A stretch of DNA of 64,000 bases from Myxococcales bacterium. Its GTDB lineage: Bacteria; Myxococcota_A; UBA9160; SZUA-336. Where the stretch lies: NCBI GenBank assembly GCA_013215565.1, contig JABSQV010000004.1:223252-287251 (forward strand). The letters run 5' to 3'. The position numbers were made by a program, and so were the translations under genes. Numbering within the stretch: position 1 is the stretch's first letter; each line of letters starts with the position of its first letter. This document shows, in pieces, positions 53,571 to 63,936 of this stretch. The notes under the pieces were generated by a model. It made no database searches and was not told where the DNA came from. It saw only the letters and a list, made by a program, of their open reading frames with translations.

Positions 53571-53720
53571 ATGAAACGCACTTATCAGCCGAGCCGGATT
53601 CGCCGGTCCCGGACTCACGGGTTTCGGGCTCGAATGAAGACGCGCAACGGGCGTCGTGTGCTCGCGCGACGCCGGGCGAAGGGCCGGGTTCGGCTGGCGC
53701 CTGGGAAGAGCAGAGACTAG
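53571..53720 (+). CDS. rpmH: 50S ribosomal protein L34
   Basis: A 49-residue, very basic ribosomal protein that reads [22 protein letters not shown] and then [17 protein letters not shown], the standard L34 sequence pattern. It is the first gene rightward of the putative origin, divergent from dnaA2, as in most bacteria. An in-frame start further upstream (53505) is rejected because L34 begins at this Met-Lys-Arg. Confidence 0.97.
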   Translation: MKRTYQPSRIRRSRTHGFRARMKTRNGRRVLARRRAKGRVRLAPGKSRD

Positions 53721-53734
53721 CGGTCCGCGGCAAC

Positions 53735-54127
53735 GTGTCCGGGTCTACGAGGTCGCGGGTCCGGTCGGGCTGGCGGCCCGTGCTTCGACGGGCTGATTTT
53801 CTTGTCACGACGGGGGAGGGCCGTCGTGTCGACGGCGCGCACTTCCTGGTGTTCATTCGGGATCGAAACGACGGTCGAGGTGCGCGCCTCGGAATCACGG
53901 TGACGCGCAAGGTCGGCAACGCGGTGATCCGAAACCGCATCAAGAGGCTGGTACGAGAATGGTTCCGATCCAGGGAGGCGCAGTTGGGTTCCCGGGACCT
54001 GGTGATGATTGCCCATCGGGGGGTCGCGCGCGATCTCGGATTGGCCGCGGTCGAACAGGACCTGGAACCGGCCATGCGCCAACTCGAGCCTCGACCAGTC
54101 GGGCCGGCAACTTCGCCGTCGGAGTGA
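53735..54127 (+). CDS. rnpA: ribonuclease P protein component
   Basis: RnpA assists the RNase P RNA in maturing tRNA 5' ends. The protein (130 residues) contains the arginine-rich RNR motif ARLGITVTRKVGNAVIRNRIKRLVREWFR and the basic central cleft preceded by RRADFLVTTGEGRRVDGAHFLVF. I placed the start at the GTG at 53735; a GTG at 53780 would begin right at the first conserved block. It follows rpmH by 14 bp and overlaps yidD by GTGA. Confidence 0.93.
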   Translation: MSGSTRSRVRSGWRPVLRRADFLVTTGEGRRVDGAHFLVFIRDRNDGRGARLGITVTRKVGNAVIRNRIKRLVREWFRSREAQLGSRDLVMIAHRGVARDLGLAAVEQDLEPAMRQLEPRPVGPATSPSE

Positions 54128-54309
54128 TTCGGCTCTACCAACGCGCGTTGTCCCCGTTCTGGGCACCGACCTGTCGCTTCTATCCGAGTTGCTCGGCGTA
54201 TGCGTCCGCGGTGATTCAGGAACACGGCCTCTGGTGTGGGGGCGGCCGTGCCCTCCGGCGCCTGGCCCGCTGCTCGCCGCTCGGGGGCGGCGGGCTCGAC
54301 CTGCCGTAA
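54124..54309 (+). CDS. yidD: membrane-protein insertion efficiency factor YidD
   Basis: A 61-residue protein with the YidD core: IRLYQRALSPFWAPTCRFYPSCSAYASAVIQEHG and LARCSPLGGGGLDLP, including the conserved cysteines. The usual C-terminal 'DPVP' end is shortened to DLP. The GTG start overlaps the rnpA stop. YidD lies between rnpA and yidC as in most genomes and is thought to assist YidC. Confidence 0.9.
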   Translation: MIRLYQRALSPFWAPTCRFYPSCSAYASAVIQEHGLWCGGGRALRRLARCSPLGGGGLDLP

Positions 54310-54318
54310 GGCTCGGGC

Positions 54319-56031
54319 GTGGACCGAATCCAACTCGTCACGATCGCGCTCGCCGTGGGGCTGTTCCTGTTCTGGATGTGGACGGTCCCGAGCCCAAGGC
54401 CGCCGGGACGGGTGCCCGCGCCGCAACCGGCCACGGAAGCCGCGCGCCCGGAACCCCGCAGGCTAGCGAGCGAACTCCCGCAGGCGGAGTCCGCATCCAG
54501 GCCTGCGGCGAGCGGCCTTCCGCTCGAACGGGTGTCGGACCCGGACGCGGAGCGTGCGGGATCGCCGGCGGAGCGTTCGTGGCAGCTCGAAAACGACGTG
54601 CTTCGGGTCACGGTTGGGAGCCGGGGTGGCCGGCTCGAGCGGATCGAACTGCTCGAGTTCAAGGACCGGATCGGTCCGGGAGCGCGGCCGGTCGAACTCG
54701 CCTCGACGCGCGGCCGGGGCACGCTGCTTTCCTTCCTGGGCGGCGGCGCGCTCGAGGGTTTCGAGGAAGCCGCCTTCGCCGAGCTGAATCGCGGCGCGGA
54801 GTTCATTGAGCTTCGGGCCGAGCGGGATGGAATCAGGGTCGAACGACACCTGTCGCTCGACCCGAGCGGCTACGGAGCGCGGCTGCGGGTCTCGGTGGCG
54901 AATCTGGGCGACGGCGTGATCCGTCCGGAATTTCGCGTCGCGATGTACGCCGCCGAGCGGGCGCCCGATGCCCCCGGCCATTTCACCGAGTACAGCCTCG
55001 TGCTCTCGTCCCGCGAGAGCGTGAACCGCACTCTGGTGAGTGGCCTCGGAAGCCCCGGCTTCTTTGGAAAGCTGCTGGGGCGGGGCACCTGGGAGGGCGA
55101 CTGGTATTCGGACGTCGAGTGGGCCGGCGTCGGGAGCCGGTACTTCCTGACGGCCGCGATCGCCGAGAACCCGAACGAGGCGCGGGGATTCGAGGGGCCG
55201 ATCGGCAAGGACATCGGCGTGGTCCTGTTGGGCTACCCGGCGTTCGAGGTTCCGGGCGGGCGGTTCGTCGAAAGGTCCTACCGGCTCTACCTGGGGCCCA
55301 AGCTCGAGTCAGCGGTTGCCGCGGTCGATCCGCGTCTGACCGAGTCGATCGACTTCGGTTGGTCATGGATCCGGCCGGTCGTGGCCTTCTTCGCCGACCT
55401 GTTGGTCTGGATCCACCTCCACATCGTCGCGAACTACGGGGTCGCCATCATTCTACTCACAATTGTGTTACGCCTGCTGACCTTTCCGCTCTCGCAGAAG
55501 TCGATGAAGTCGATGCAGCGACTCGGGAAGATCGCGCCCGAGATGAAGGAACTGCAGGCGAAATTCAAGGACGACCGGGAAAAGCTCCAGGCCGAGATGA
55601 TGTCCCTCTACCGTCGGAAGGGCATGAACCCGTTGTCCGCGATGGGGGGCGGCTGCATCCCGATGTTGATCCAGATGCCCTTCTTGATCTCACTCTTCTT
55701 CGCGCTGCGGGTGTCGATGGATCTGCGTCACGCGCCCTTCGTCGGCTGGATCCAGGACCTCTCAGCTCCCGAGACGCTGTTTTCGATCGGGCCGATTCCG
55801 GTGCGCGTGTTGCCGCTTCTGATGGGGGCGTCGATGCTGCTTCAACAGCGGATGAGTCCGTCTCAGGGGGCAGATCCCCAACAGCGCCAGATGATGCAGT
55901 GGATGAGCGTGATGTTCATCTTTCTGTTCTATCAATTCCCGTCGGGGCTGGTGCTCTACTGGTTTACGAGCAACCTGCTCGGCATCTTGCAGCAGTGGGT
56001 CATCAATCGTCAGGGCCGCGCAAAGACGTAG
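54319..56031 (+). CDS. yidC: membrane protein insertase YidC
   Basis: YidC inserts proteins into the inner membrane with or without SecYEG. The 570-residue protein has an N-terminal membrane anchor (about 4-21), a proline-rich linker, the large periplasmic beta domain of Gram-negative YidC (about 90-340) and the C-terminal five-helix core with LTIVLRLLTFPLSQKSMKSMQRL, where the core arginine is conserved, and cytoplasmic loops GMNPLSAMGGGCIPMLIQMPFLISLFFAL. The GTG start follows yidD by 9 bp. Confidence 0.96.
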   Translation: MDRIQLVTIALAVGLFLFWMWTVPSPRPPGRVPAPQPATEAARPEPRRLASELPQAESASRPAASGLPLERVSDPDAERAGSPAERSWQLENDVLRVTVGSRGGRLERIELLEFKDRIGPGARPVELASTRGRGTLLSFLGGGALEGFEEAAFAELNRGAEFIELRAERDGIRVERHLSLDPSGYGARLRVSVANLGDGVIRPEFRVAMYAAERAPDAPGHFTEYSLVLSSRESVNRTLVSGLGSPGFFGKLLGRGTWEGDWYSDVEWAGVGSRYFLTAAIAENPNEARGFEGPIGKDIGVVLLGYPAFEVPGGRFVERSYRLYLGPKLESAVAAVDPRLTESIDFGWSWIRPVVAFFADLLVWIHLHIVANYGVAIILLTIVLRLLTFPLSQKSMKSMQRLGKIAPEMKELQAKFKDDREKLQAEMMSLYRRKGMNPLSAMGGGCIPMLIQMPFLISLFFALRVSMDLRHAPFVGWIQDLSAPETLFSIGPIPVRVLPLLMGASMLLQQRMSPSQGADPQQRQMMQWMSVMFIFLFYQFPSGLVLYWFTSNLLGILQQWVINRQGRAKT

Positions 56032-56069
56032 CGCGCGGCGAACGGCCCCGGAAAGGGGGAAGCGAGCGG

Positions 56070-56822
56070 ATGGAAGACGTCAGGGAGTTCGTGGGCCAGA
56101 ACGAGAGCGAGGCGGTCGAGCTTGCGGTCCGGCACTTCGGAGTGCCGCGGGAGCAACTCGAGATCCGCGTTATTTCCGCGCAGCTCCAGATTTCGGGGCT
56201 CGGTGGCCGCGTCATGGTAGTGGCCAAGCCCGTCGAGGTGCCGGTCGAACTCAGCCCGGTCGGGGCCTTTCTGGTCGGCGTCCTCGAGCGGATGCAGCTG
56301 TCTGGCGAGGTGCGCGTGGCAGAGCGCGACGAGGCGGGCGTGACGCAACTTCTGGTCTCGGGTCCCGGGGTCCAAGATTTGACGCGGCGCGTCTCGGGCA
56401 CGAAGGCGGCCCTGATCCACTTGACGCAGCGTGCGGCGGAGCAACGGGGAGCCTCGGGCAGCAGCGTTCGCATCGAGGTCGACGATTCGCGCCAAGCACG
56501 TGGGCCGCGTGCGGGAAGGGGCCGGGAGTCCGGGCGCCCGGAGCGCAGCCGCGAGCGCGAGCGCGGTCGCGGAGGGCGCGAGCGCTCCGGACCTGGCGAG
56601 GGCCGGCGCCGGGACTCGGACGAAGAGGACGAGAAGAGACTCGAGCAGCTGGCCCGCGAGCGCGCTGCCGAGGTGCTGCGCTCCGGTGAGGCCGCGATTC
56701 TGCCTCCACTCAACTCCCGCGAGCGTTGGTTCGTGCACCAGGCCCTGAACGAAGTCGAGGGAATACACACCGAGAGCGACGGCGAGGGGCGTCTGAAGCG
56801 AATCAAGATCGTACGCGGGTGA
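56070..56822 (+). CDS. khpB: KhpB/Jag RNA-binding protein with long charged linker
   Basis: A 250-residue protein with Jag-N domain (1-50, FVGQNESEAVELAVRHFGVPREQLEIRVI), a KH-like domain (about 65-140) and a C-terminal R3H domain whose RxxxH motif is RWFVH. Between KH and R3H lies about 60 residues of Arg/Glu/Gly-rich linker (SRERERGRGGRERSG type), longer than usual. The protein binds RNA and affects cell division and envelope growth in Gram-positives. GGAAAGGGGG precedes the ATG; rsmG overlaps the end by GTGA. Confidence 0.9.
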   Translation: MEDVREFVGQNESEAVELAVRHFGVPREQLEIRVISAQLQISGLGGRVMVVAKPVEVPVELSPVGAFLVGVLERMQLSGEVRVAERDEAGVTQLLVSGPGVQDLTRRVSGTKAALIHLTQRAAEQRGASGSSVRIEVDDSRQARGPRAGRGRESGRPERSRERERGRGGRERSGPGEGRRRDSDEEDEKRLEQLARERAAEVLRSGEAAILPPLNSRERWFVHQALNEVEGIHTESDGEGRLKRIKIVRG

Positions 56823-57400
56823 GCGAGCCCCGCGGAGCGCGCGGGATTCCTTCGATAGAGCGCTTTCTCGACGAACTCACGGCTTGGGGCCGACGCGTCA
56901 ACTTGGTGGGCTCCACCTCGCCCGACGCGCTTCAGGTCCACGTGAGCGACGCCCTGGGGGTCGTGGACGCCCTGCCCGCGGGCGCACGCGTAGTCGACCT
57001 CGGGAGCGGCGCCGGGTTCCCGGGCATCCCCCTAGCGCTGGTACGGCCGGATCTTCGACTCACCCTGGTGGAGATCCGTGAACGCAGGGTCGCGTTTCTG
57101 CGACACGTGAAGCGGGTGCTCGGGGCTGGCTTCGAGGTGCGGCGAACCCGTATCGAGCACGGCCCCGAACCCTCCGGCCCCTACGAGTTTGCGCTGATGC
57201 GGGCCGTCGCCCCGCTGCGGCGCGCGCTGCCGCTGGCGCGGCCCTGGGTCCACGACGACGGCGAGATCTGGGTCTGGACGCGCGAGGCCGTGCCCGAATC
57301 CGTCGATCCGGCCACGGGCCTCGCGGGCCGCATCGAACTCGGCGCGCGGGGTCAGGTTCTGCGTGTGCGTGCGGCGGCAGTGCCGCGTGGAACTCTCTGA
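56819..57400 (+). CDS. rsmG: 16S rRNA (guanine-N7)-methyltransferase
   Basis: RsmG (GidB) methylates G527 of 16S rRNA. The 193-residue protein has LTAWGRRVNLVGSTSPDALQVHVSDAL, the SAM motif VVDLGSGAGFPGIPLALVRPDL and LVEIRERRVAFLRHVKRVLG, then EFALMRAVAPL. It is slightly shorter than the usual 205-215 residues. The GTG start overlaps the khpB stop; the open frame further upstream lies within khpB and is not coding in this frame. Confidence 0.92.
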   Translation: MSEPRGARGIPSIERFLDELTAWGRRVNLVGSTSPDALQVHVSDALGVVDALPAGARVVDLGSGAGFPGIPLALVRPDLRLTLVEIRERRVAFLRHVKRVLGAGFEVRRTRIEHGPEPSGPYEFALMRAVAPLRRALPLARPWVHDDGEIWVWTREAVPESVDPATGLAGRIELGARGQVLRVRAAAVPRGTL

Positions 57401-57422
57401 TTCCGCCGATGGCGCCTGGTGT

Positions 57423-57438
57423 TCTTTCACGTGGAACT
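57423..57438. promoter_or_regulatory. parS-like centromere site
   Basis: TCTTTCACGTGGAACT matches the parS consensus TGTTTCACGTGAAACA at 13 of 16 positions, including the CACGTG core. It lies in the gap before parA and within the presumed promoter spacer. A related half, CGTGGAACTCT (57386-57396), occurs again at 57430-57440. Confidence 0.55.
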
Positions 57439-57444
57439 CTGGGG

Positions 57445-57450
57445 TAGAAT
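57445..57450 (+). promoter_or_regulatory. candidate parA -10 box (TAGAAT)
   Basis: TAGAAT lies 47 nt before the parA ATG; a weak -35 TTCTTT (57422-57427) is 17 bp upstream. The parS-like site falls between them, so ParB binding could repress parAB. Confidence 0.4.
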
Positions 57451-57497
57451 CTCGCTCGGGGTGCGTCTGTTCCAGGCCTGCCCCGTGGGGGGCTCGT

Positions 57498-58274
57498 ATG
57501 GCGCGCGTCATCGTGGTCGCGAACCAGAAGGGCGGCGTCGGCAAAACCACCACAGCGGTCAACCTCGCGGCGTCGCTGGCGGCGGCTGAGTGCGCGACGC
57601 TCCTGATCGACTTTGATCCACAGGCGAACGCAACCTCGAGTTTCGGGTACCTGCCGTCCGACGTCCGGCGGGACGTGTATGACGTCCTCAGCGGCGAGGC
57701 CGGGCTGGATGAGGTCGCACTCGCCACGCCGCTCCAGTACCTGAAGCTGGTCCCCTCGAGCACGGCACTGGTGGGGGCCGAGGTCGAACTGGCCTCGCAC
57801 CCCGAGCGCGAGTCGCAGCTCGCGCGCCGGATCGCCGAGGTCCGGGACCGGTACCGGATCATTCTGATCGACGCACCGCCCTCGCTTGGAATTCTGACAT
57901 TGAACGGGCTCGTGGCCGCGGACTCCGTGCTGATTCCGCTCCAGTGTGAGTATCTGGCACTCGAGGGCGTCGCCAAGATTCTGCAGTCCGTGGACCTCGT
58001 CCGGAAGCAGATGAACCCCGGCCTGACCCTCGAAGGCCTGCTGCTCACGATGTTCGATGCGCGCAACAAGCTCTCCTCGCAGGTCGCACAGGAGGCCCGC
58101 ACGCACTTTCCCGAGCAGGTGTTTCAGACCGTGATTCCCCGGAACGTGAGGCTTTCGGAGGCGCCCAGCCACGGCAAGCCGGCCCTTCTCTATGACATCA
58201 ATTCGAGGGGCGCCATGAGCTATCTCCAGCTCGCGGACGAACTCCTCAAGAGGATCGAACATGCCAGAACGTAA
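57498..58274 (+). CDS. parA: chromosome-partitioning ATPase ParA
   Basis: A 258-residue ParA/Soj ATPase that moves origin regions apart. It has the deviant Walker A KGGVGKTTTAVNLAAS, Walker A' LIDFDPQANATSSFG and Walker B IILIDAPPSLGILTLNG. It lacks the N-terminal DNA-binding extension of plasmid-type ParA, so it is the chromosomal Soj type. The ATG at 57498 begins the family core (MARVIVVANQKGGVG). parB overlaps its end by 14 bp. Confidence 0.95.
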   Translation: MARVIVVANQKGGVGKTTTAVNLAASLAAAECATLLIDFDPQANATSSFGYLPSDVRRDVYDVLSGEAGLDEVALATPLQYLKLVPSSTALVGAEVELASHPERESQLARRIAEVRDRYRIILIDAPPSLGILTLNGLVAADSVLIPLQCEYLALEGVAKILQSVDLVRKQMNPGLTLEGLLLTMFDARNKLSSQVAQEARTHFPEQVFQTVIPRNVRLSEAPSHGKPALLYDINSRGAMSYLQLADELLKRIEHART

Positions 58275-59196
58275 GGCCCTGGGAAGAGGACTCTCCGCGC
58301 TAATCCCCGAGTCGCCCGAGCCCGCGCCACGCGGTCCGGCGGCGGTGCAGCCGCCGCCCGGACCGGGCGCGCTGCCGGAGAGCCCCGAGCAGACCGGCCT
58401 CGATACGGGTGCGCCGCTGTTCGTGGCGCTCTCACGCATCGCCCCGAACCCGAAGCAGCCCCGCAAGGTCTTCCGCGAGGCGGAGATCGCGAGCCTGGCG
58501 CGTTCGATTCGCGAACAGGGGGTGCTTCAGCCGCTCGTCTTGCGGAGCCGCGGCGACGGTTACGAGCTGATCATTGGCGAGCGACGCTGGCGGGCCGCGC
58601 AGCTCGCCGGACTGGACGAGGTCCCGGTCGTGATCCTGGATGCCAGCGACCGCGCCGTAGTCGAGATGGCCCTGGTCGAGAACGTCCAGCGGGAGGATCT
58701 GAATCCGATTGAACTCGCCGAGGCATTTCGGACCCTGATCGATCAGGAGGGCATGACTCAGGAACAGGTTGGAAAGCGCGTCGGCCTTGATCGCTCTAGT
58801 GTAGCTAATAACCTACGATTGCTTGAACTCTCTGTGGGATTGCAACAGGACGTGATCGACCAGCGGCTCACGATGGGGCACGCAAAGGCGATTCTGCAGG
58901 CGCCCGAGGATCGGCGTATGATGGCGCGCGACCAGATCGTGCGGGGTGGCCTCACGGTCCGGGCCGCGGAAGAACTCTGCCGGCGGATCGCGTCGGCGTC
59001 GCCGCATGGCGGCCGCGCGCGACCGGGGCCGAGCCGCGACGCAGACGTCGTAGACCTCGAAAATCGACTTCGGCTGGAACTTCAGACGAAGGTACGCATC
59101 GTCGGTCGTCGCGAGCGGGGGCGCCTCGAGTTGCATTACTTTGGCGCCGCCGAGTTCGACCGGCTTGTCGAGCGTCTGATCGGAGAGAAAGCATGA
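58261..59196 (+). CDS. parB: chromosome-partitioning protein ParB
   Basis: A 311-residue ParB/Spo0J CTPase clamp. It opens [12 protein letters not shown], the ParA-activating tail, has the CTP-binding motifs [21 protein letters not shown] and [17 protein letters not shown], the helix-turn-helix [26 protein letters not shown] and a C-terminal dimerisation region rich in Leu and Arg. It should load at parS sites such as the one before parA. The bactofilin gene overlaps its stop as ATGA. Confidence 0.95.
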   Translation: MPERKALGRGLSALIPESPEPAPRGPAAVQPPPGPGALPESPEQTGLDTGAPLFVALSRIAPNPKQPRKVFREAEIASLARSIREQGVLQPLVLRSRGDGYELIIGERRWRAAQLAGLDEVPVVILDASDRAVVEMALVENVQREDLNPIELAEAFRTLIDQEGMTQEQVGKRVGLDRSSVANNLRLLELSVGLQQDVIDQRLTMGHAKAILQAPEDRRMMARDQIVRGGLTVRAAEELCRRIASASPHGGRARPGPSRDADVVDLENRLRLELQTKVRIVGRRERGRLELHYFGAAEFDRLVERLIGEKA

Positions 59197-59585
59197 GCGA
59201 ATCACTGCAGGCGTTTCTCGATCAGGGCACCTTCTTCGAGGGCAAACTCTCGTTCCAGAGCGCGATCCGCATCGACGGGCACTTCCGGGGCGAAGCCCAG
59301 GCCGACGGAACCCTGGTCGTCGGAGAGGGGGGACTGGTCGAGGCAGACCTTTCTGTCGCGGTGTTGATCGTCCACGGGACCGTGATCGGGGATGCCGTCG
59401 CGAAGGAGCGGGTCCACGTTGCAGCGACGGGACGTGTTGCCGGGAGCCTCGCATCCCCGCGTGTCCGAATCGACGAGGGCGCCCAGATCGAGGCGCGGGT
59501 GCAGATGGGGGAGGTCGGCGCGAAGCTTCCCGGAGTCGTCCCTGCGGATGACGCGCCGCCCGCAGCCGACGCGTCCGGGGAGTAG
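59193..59585 (+). CDS. bactofilin, co-transcribed with parAB
   Basis: A 130-residue bactofilin (polymer-forming cytoskeletal protein). The central right-handed beta-helix covers about 14-110, with repeated turns such as IDGHFRGEA, VVGEGGLVEADLSVAVLIVHGTVIGDA and VHVAATGRVAGSL. Short unordered tails flank it; the C-terminal tail is Ala/Pro/Asp-rich. In Myxococcus, bactofilins form scaffolds for the ParABS system, so the ATGA coupling to parB fits a partition role here. It could also act in cell shape. Confidence 0.9.
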   Translation: MSESLQAFLDQGTFFEGKLSFQSAIRIDGHFRGEAQADGTLVVGEGGLVEADLSVAVLIVHGTVIGDAVAKERVHVAATGRVAGSLASPRVRIDEGAQIEARVQMGEVGAKLPGVVPADDAPPAADASGE

Positions 59586-59637
59586 CGACCCGCGCTGAGT
59601 CGACGCGTCCGGAAGTGGCTCGGCCCCGCCGGGCTCG

Positions 59638-59666
59638 CTGGCAACTCGGACGGGTTTTGCGATAAT
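59638..59666 (+). promoter_or_regulatory. candidate promoter of the F1 operon
   Basis: CTGGCA (59638-59643) and GATAAT (59661-59666) are spaced 17 bp, with an extended TGC just before the -10. The leader to atpF' would be about 165 nt. The 250-bp gap after the bactofilin gene holds no other clear gene. Confidence 0.5.
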
Positions 59667-59835
59667 CCCGCCCCGCGGGACGCCGTGGCTCCCGCTGCCC
59701 GTCGGTGCGCGCCGCCGAGCGCGGAATTCGTCGGGACGGGTGCTCTAGTTTGGGGAGTGGTCCTCCGAGGCCCGTTGCTGCGTGTGGCCCGGGTTCCGAG
59801 GGGCCCGGAGAGAGGCCCGGCAGAAGGGAGTCAAC

Positions 59836-60357
59836 TTGCGGAGCGTGACACCGGTCTGCGGGATCGGGTTGGGTGCGCTCGTCATCGTGGGCGGAACGCC
59901 GTCGCTCGTCGGAGCGGCGAGTGGGCTCAATCTGTTTCCGGACCCGGCGCACGTGCTGCTCAACCTGGCGATCTTCCTGGCGCTCGTCTGGCCCACCAAG
60001 CGGCTTCTACTCGACCCTTTGCTGCGGGTGCTCGAAGCTCGTGAGCAGCGAACGGTCGGTACGCTCGAGCGGGCGGAAGCACTGCTTCGCGAGGCGGCGA
60101 AGACCCGAGAACGTTTCGAGAGTCGACTCGCCGGGGTCCATGCCGAAGCCGAAGCGCGTCGCTCGGAGATCCTCGGCGAGGGTGAGGCGCAGGCGCGTGA
60201 GGCGCTCCAGGCCGCGCGCGATGAGGCCGCCCGGAGTATCGGGGCCGTGCGCGAGACGATTTCGAGCGAACTCGTCCAGGCGCGCCAGGCCCTGCGCGCA
60301 GACGCGGCCGCGCTCGCGAACGAGGTCGCAGCGCGAATCCTCGGGAGAGCGCTTTGA
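59836..60357 (+). CDS. ATP synthase F0 subunit b'
   Basis: A 173-residue stator-stalk subunit of the b/b' type (often labelled atpF' or atpX). It has a signal-like hydrophobic N-terminus, then the membrane anchor with the basic turn FLALVWPTKRLLLDPLLRVLEAREQRTVGTLERAEALL, and a long charged coiled coil to the end. I chose the TTG at 59836 because AAGGGAG lies 6 nt upstream; the open frame reaches to 59782 and a GTG at 59845 is a further option. It is followed by a second b subunit, giving a b-b' heterodimer as in photosynthetic and deltaproteobacterial enzymes. Confidence 0.85.
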   Translation: MRSVTPVCGIGLGALVIVGGTPSLVGAASGLNLFPDPAHVLLNLAIFLALVWPTKRLLLDPLLRVLEAREQRTVGTLERAEALLREAAKTRERFESRLAGVHAEAEARRSEILGEGEAQAREALQAARDEAARSIGAVRETISSELVQARQALRADAAALANEVAARILGRAL

Positions 60358-60931
60358 CCGCGCTCGTCCGGACGGTCGTGTTTACGGCCCCGATCTGCCT
60401 GGCCCGGGCTGCAGCCGCGGCCGACCCCGCGCACGCGGAGCCCTCGGGCCTTGCGACCCTGATCGCGCAGGTCTTCAACGTCGCGGTACTGGTCTGCGTG
60501 CTCGTCTACTTCGGCCGCAAGCCGATTCAGGGATTCTTCCAGAACCGGAGCCAGGCTCTCGCGGCTGAAATCGAGCGGGCCGAAGCGCGCGTACGCGAGG
60601 CGGAGGCGACTCTCGACGATTGGAAACAACGGCTCGAAGGCTTCGAGGTGGAGGCGCGCAGGATCGTCGATACGACCTCGGGACTTGCAGGCACCGAGCG
60701 CGATCAACTGGTCGAGCGGGCCCGGGCAGCGGCGGCCCGCATCCGGGAAGAGGCCGAAGCCGCCTCCGAGCGCGAGATCACCCGCGCGCGCGCCGAACTT
60801 CGCGCCGAGGCCGCCGAACTCGCGACCGAACTCGCAGCCGACCGGATCCGGGCTGCGTTGTCTCCCGAAGATGATCGGCGGCTGCTGTCGGAATTCTCGG
60901 AACAGCTCCGGACGAATCGCAGGTCGGCCGG

Positions 60932-60935
<4 letters not shown>
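60354..60935 (+). CDS. atpF: ATP synthase F0 subunit b
   Basis: A 193-residue stator subunit with an N-terminal signal/anchor region, a second hydrophobic helix (about 32-52, IAQVFNVAVLVCVLVYFGRKPIQGFF) and a long charged helix rich in Ala, Glu and Arg. It pairs with the b' product. The TTG start overlaps the previous stop (TTGA); atpH overlaps its own stop by ATGA. Confidence 0.9.
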
Positions 60936-63018
<2,083 letters not shown>

Positions 63019-63051
63019 CGATCGGACCGAGGGGAGTCACGAAGGGAAGGC

Positions 63052-63927
63052 GTGCCGAATCTCCAGGACATCCGGGCGCGAATCGCGTCCATCGGAAAGA
63101 CGCGCAAGGTGGTGAGCGCGATGAAGATGGTGTCGGCCGCCAAGCTTGCGCGTTCGACCCAGGCGATCCAGTCGGCCCGGCCGTACGCGGAGCGGATGCA
63201 GCAGGTCCTGGCGTCGGTCACGGGCGGGGTGGAGGCCGATGCGCATCCGCTGCTGGTGCCCCGGGAGGCGGTGCGGCGTCTCGACCTGGTCGTGTTCACG
63301 AGTGACCGGGGACTCTGCGGCCCTTACAACGCGAACGTCTCGCGTTATGCGGCGCGCCTGATCGGCGAGCGCCGCGAGGCCGGGGTCGAGCAGGTTTCGC
63401 TGGTGCCCGTCGGCCGCAAGGGCGGCGAGTTCCTGCACAAACGCCGACTCGGCGAGATCGTGCGCGGCTTCACCGGGATCTCGACGGTCCGGCCCGCGCA
63501 CGCGTCCGAGATCGCGGAGTTTCTGATGGCGCGCTATCTGGCGGGCGAGAGCGACGAGGTGGTGCTCGTCTACGCGAACTTCGCGTCCGCACTGACCCAG
63601 CGGCCCGCTCACACGGCCTTGCTTCCCGTCGTGCCAGACGTGGAGACCCCGGGCAGCGAGCCAGCCACGGCCGTCGCCTACGAGGTCGAGCCGAGCCCGG
63701 AAGCGCTGCTGGCGCTCCTGGTGCCGCGTGCGGTGGAGTTCGCGGTCTTCCGCGCACTGCTGGAGAACCAGGCCGGCGAACACGGTGCGCGCATGACCGC
63801 GATGGACAGCGCGACCAATAACACTACGGAGCTGATCCACAGCTTGACGCTCGAATACAACAAGGCGCGGCAGGCCGCGATCACGGCGGAACTGGTCGAG
63901 ATCGTGAGCGGCGCCGAGGCGCTCTAG
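63052..63927 (+). CDS. atpG: ATP synthase F1 subunit gamma
   Basis: The 291-residue central shaft subunit. The N-terminal helix is NLQDIRARIASIGKTRKVVSAMKMVSAAKL, the middle Rossmann part contains VVFTSDRGLCGPYNANVSR, and the C-terminal helix ends MTAMDSATNNTTELIHSLTLEYNKARQAAITAELVEIVSGAEAL. These are diagnostic. The GTG start is preceded by GAAGGGAAGG. Confidence 0.97.
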   Translation: MPNLQDIRARIASIGKTRKVVSAMKMVSAAKLARSTQAIQSARPYAERMQQVLASVTGGVEADAHPLLVPREAVRRLDLVVFTSDRGLCGPYNANVSRYAARLIGERREAGVEQVSLVPVGRKGGEFLHKRRLGEIVRGFTGISTVRPAHASEIAEFLMARYLAGESDEVVLVYANFASALTQRPAHTALLPVVPDVETPGSEPATAVAYEVEPSPEALLALLVPRAVEFAVFRALLENQAGEHGARMTAMDSATNNTTELIHSLTLEYNKARQAAITAELVEIVSGAEAL

Positions 63928-63936
63928 GAGTAACGC

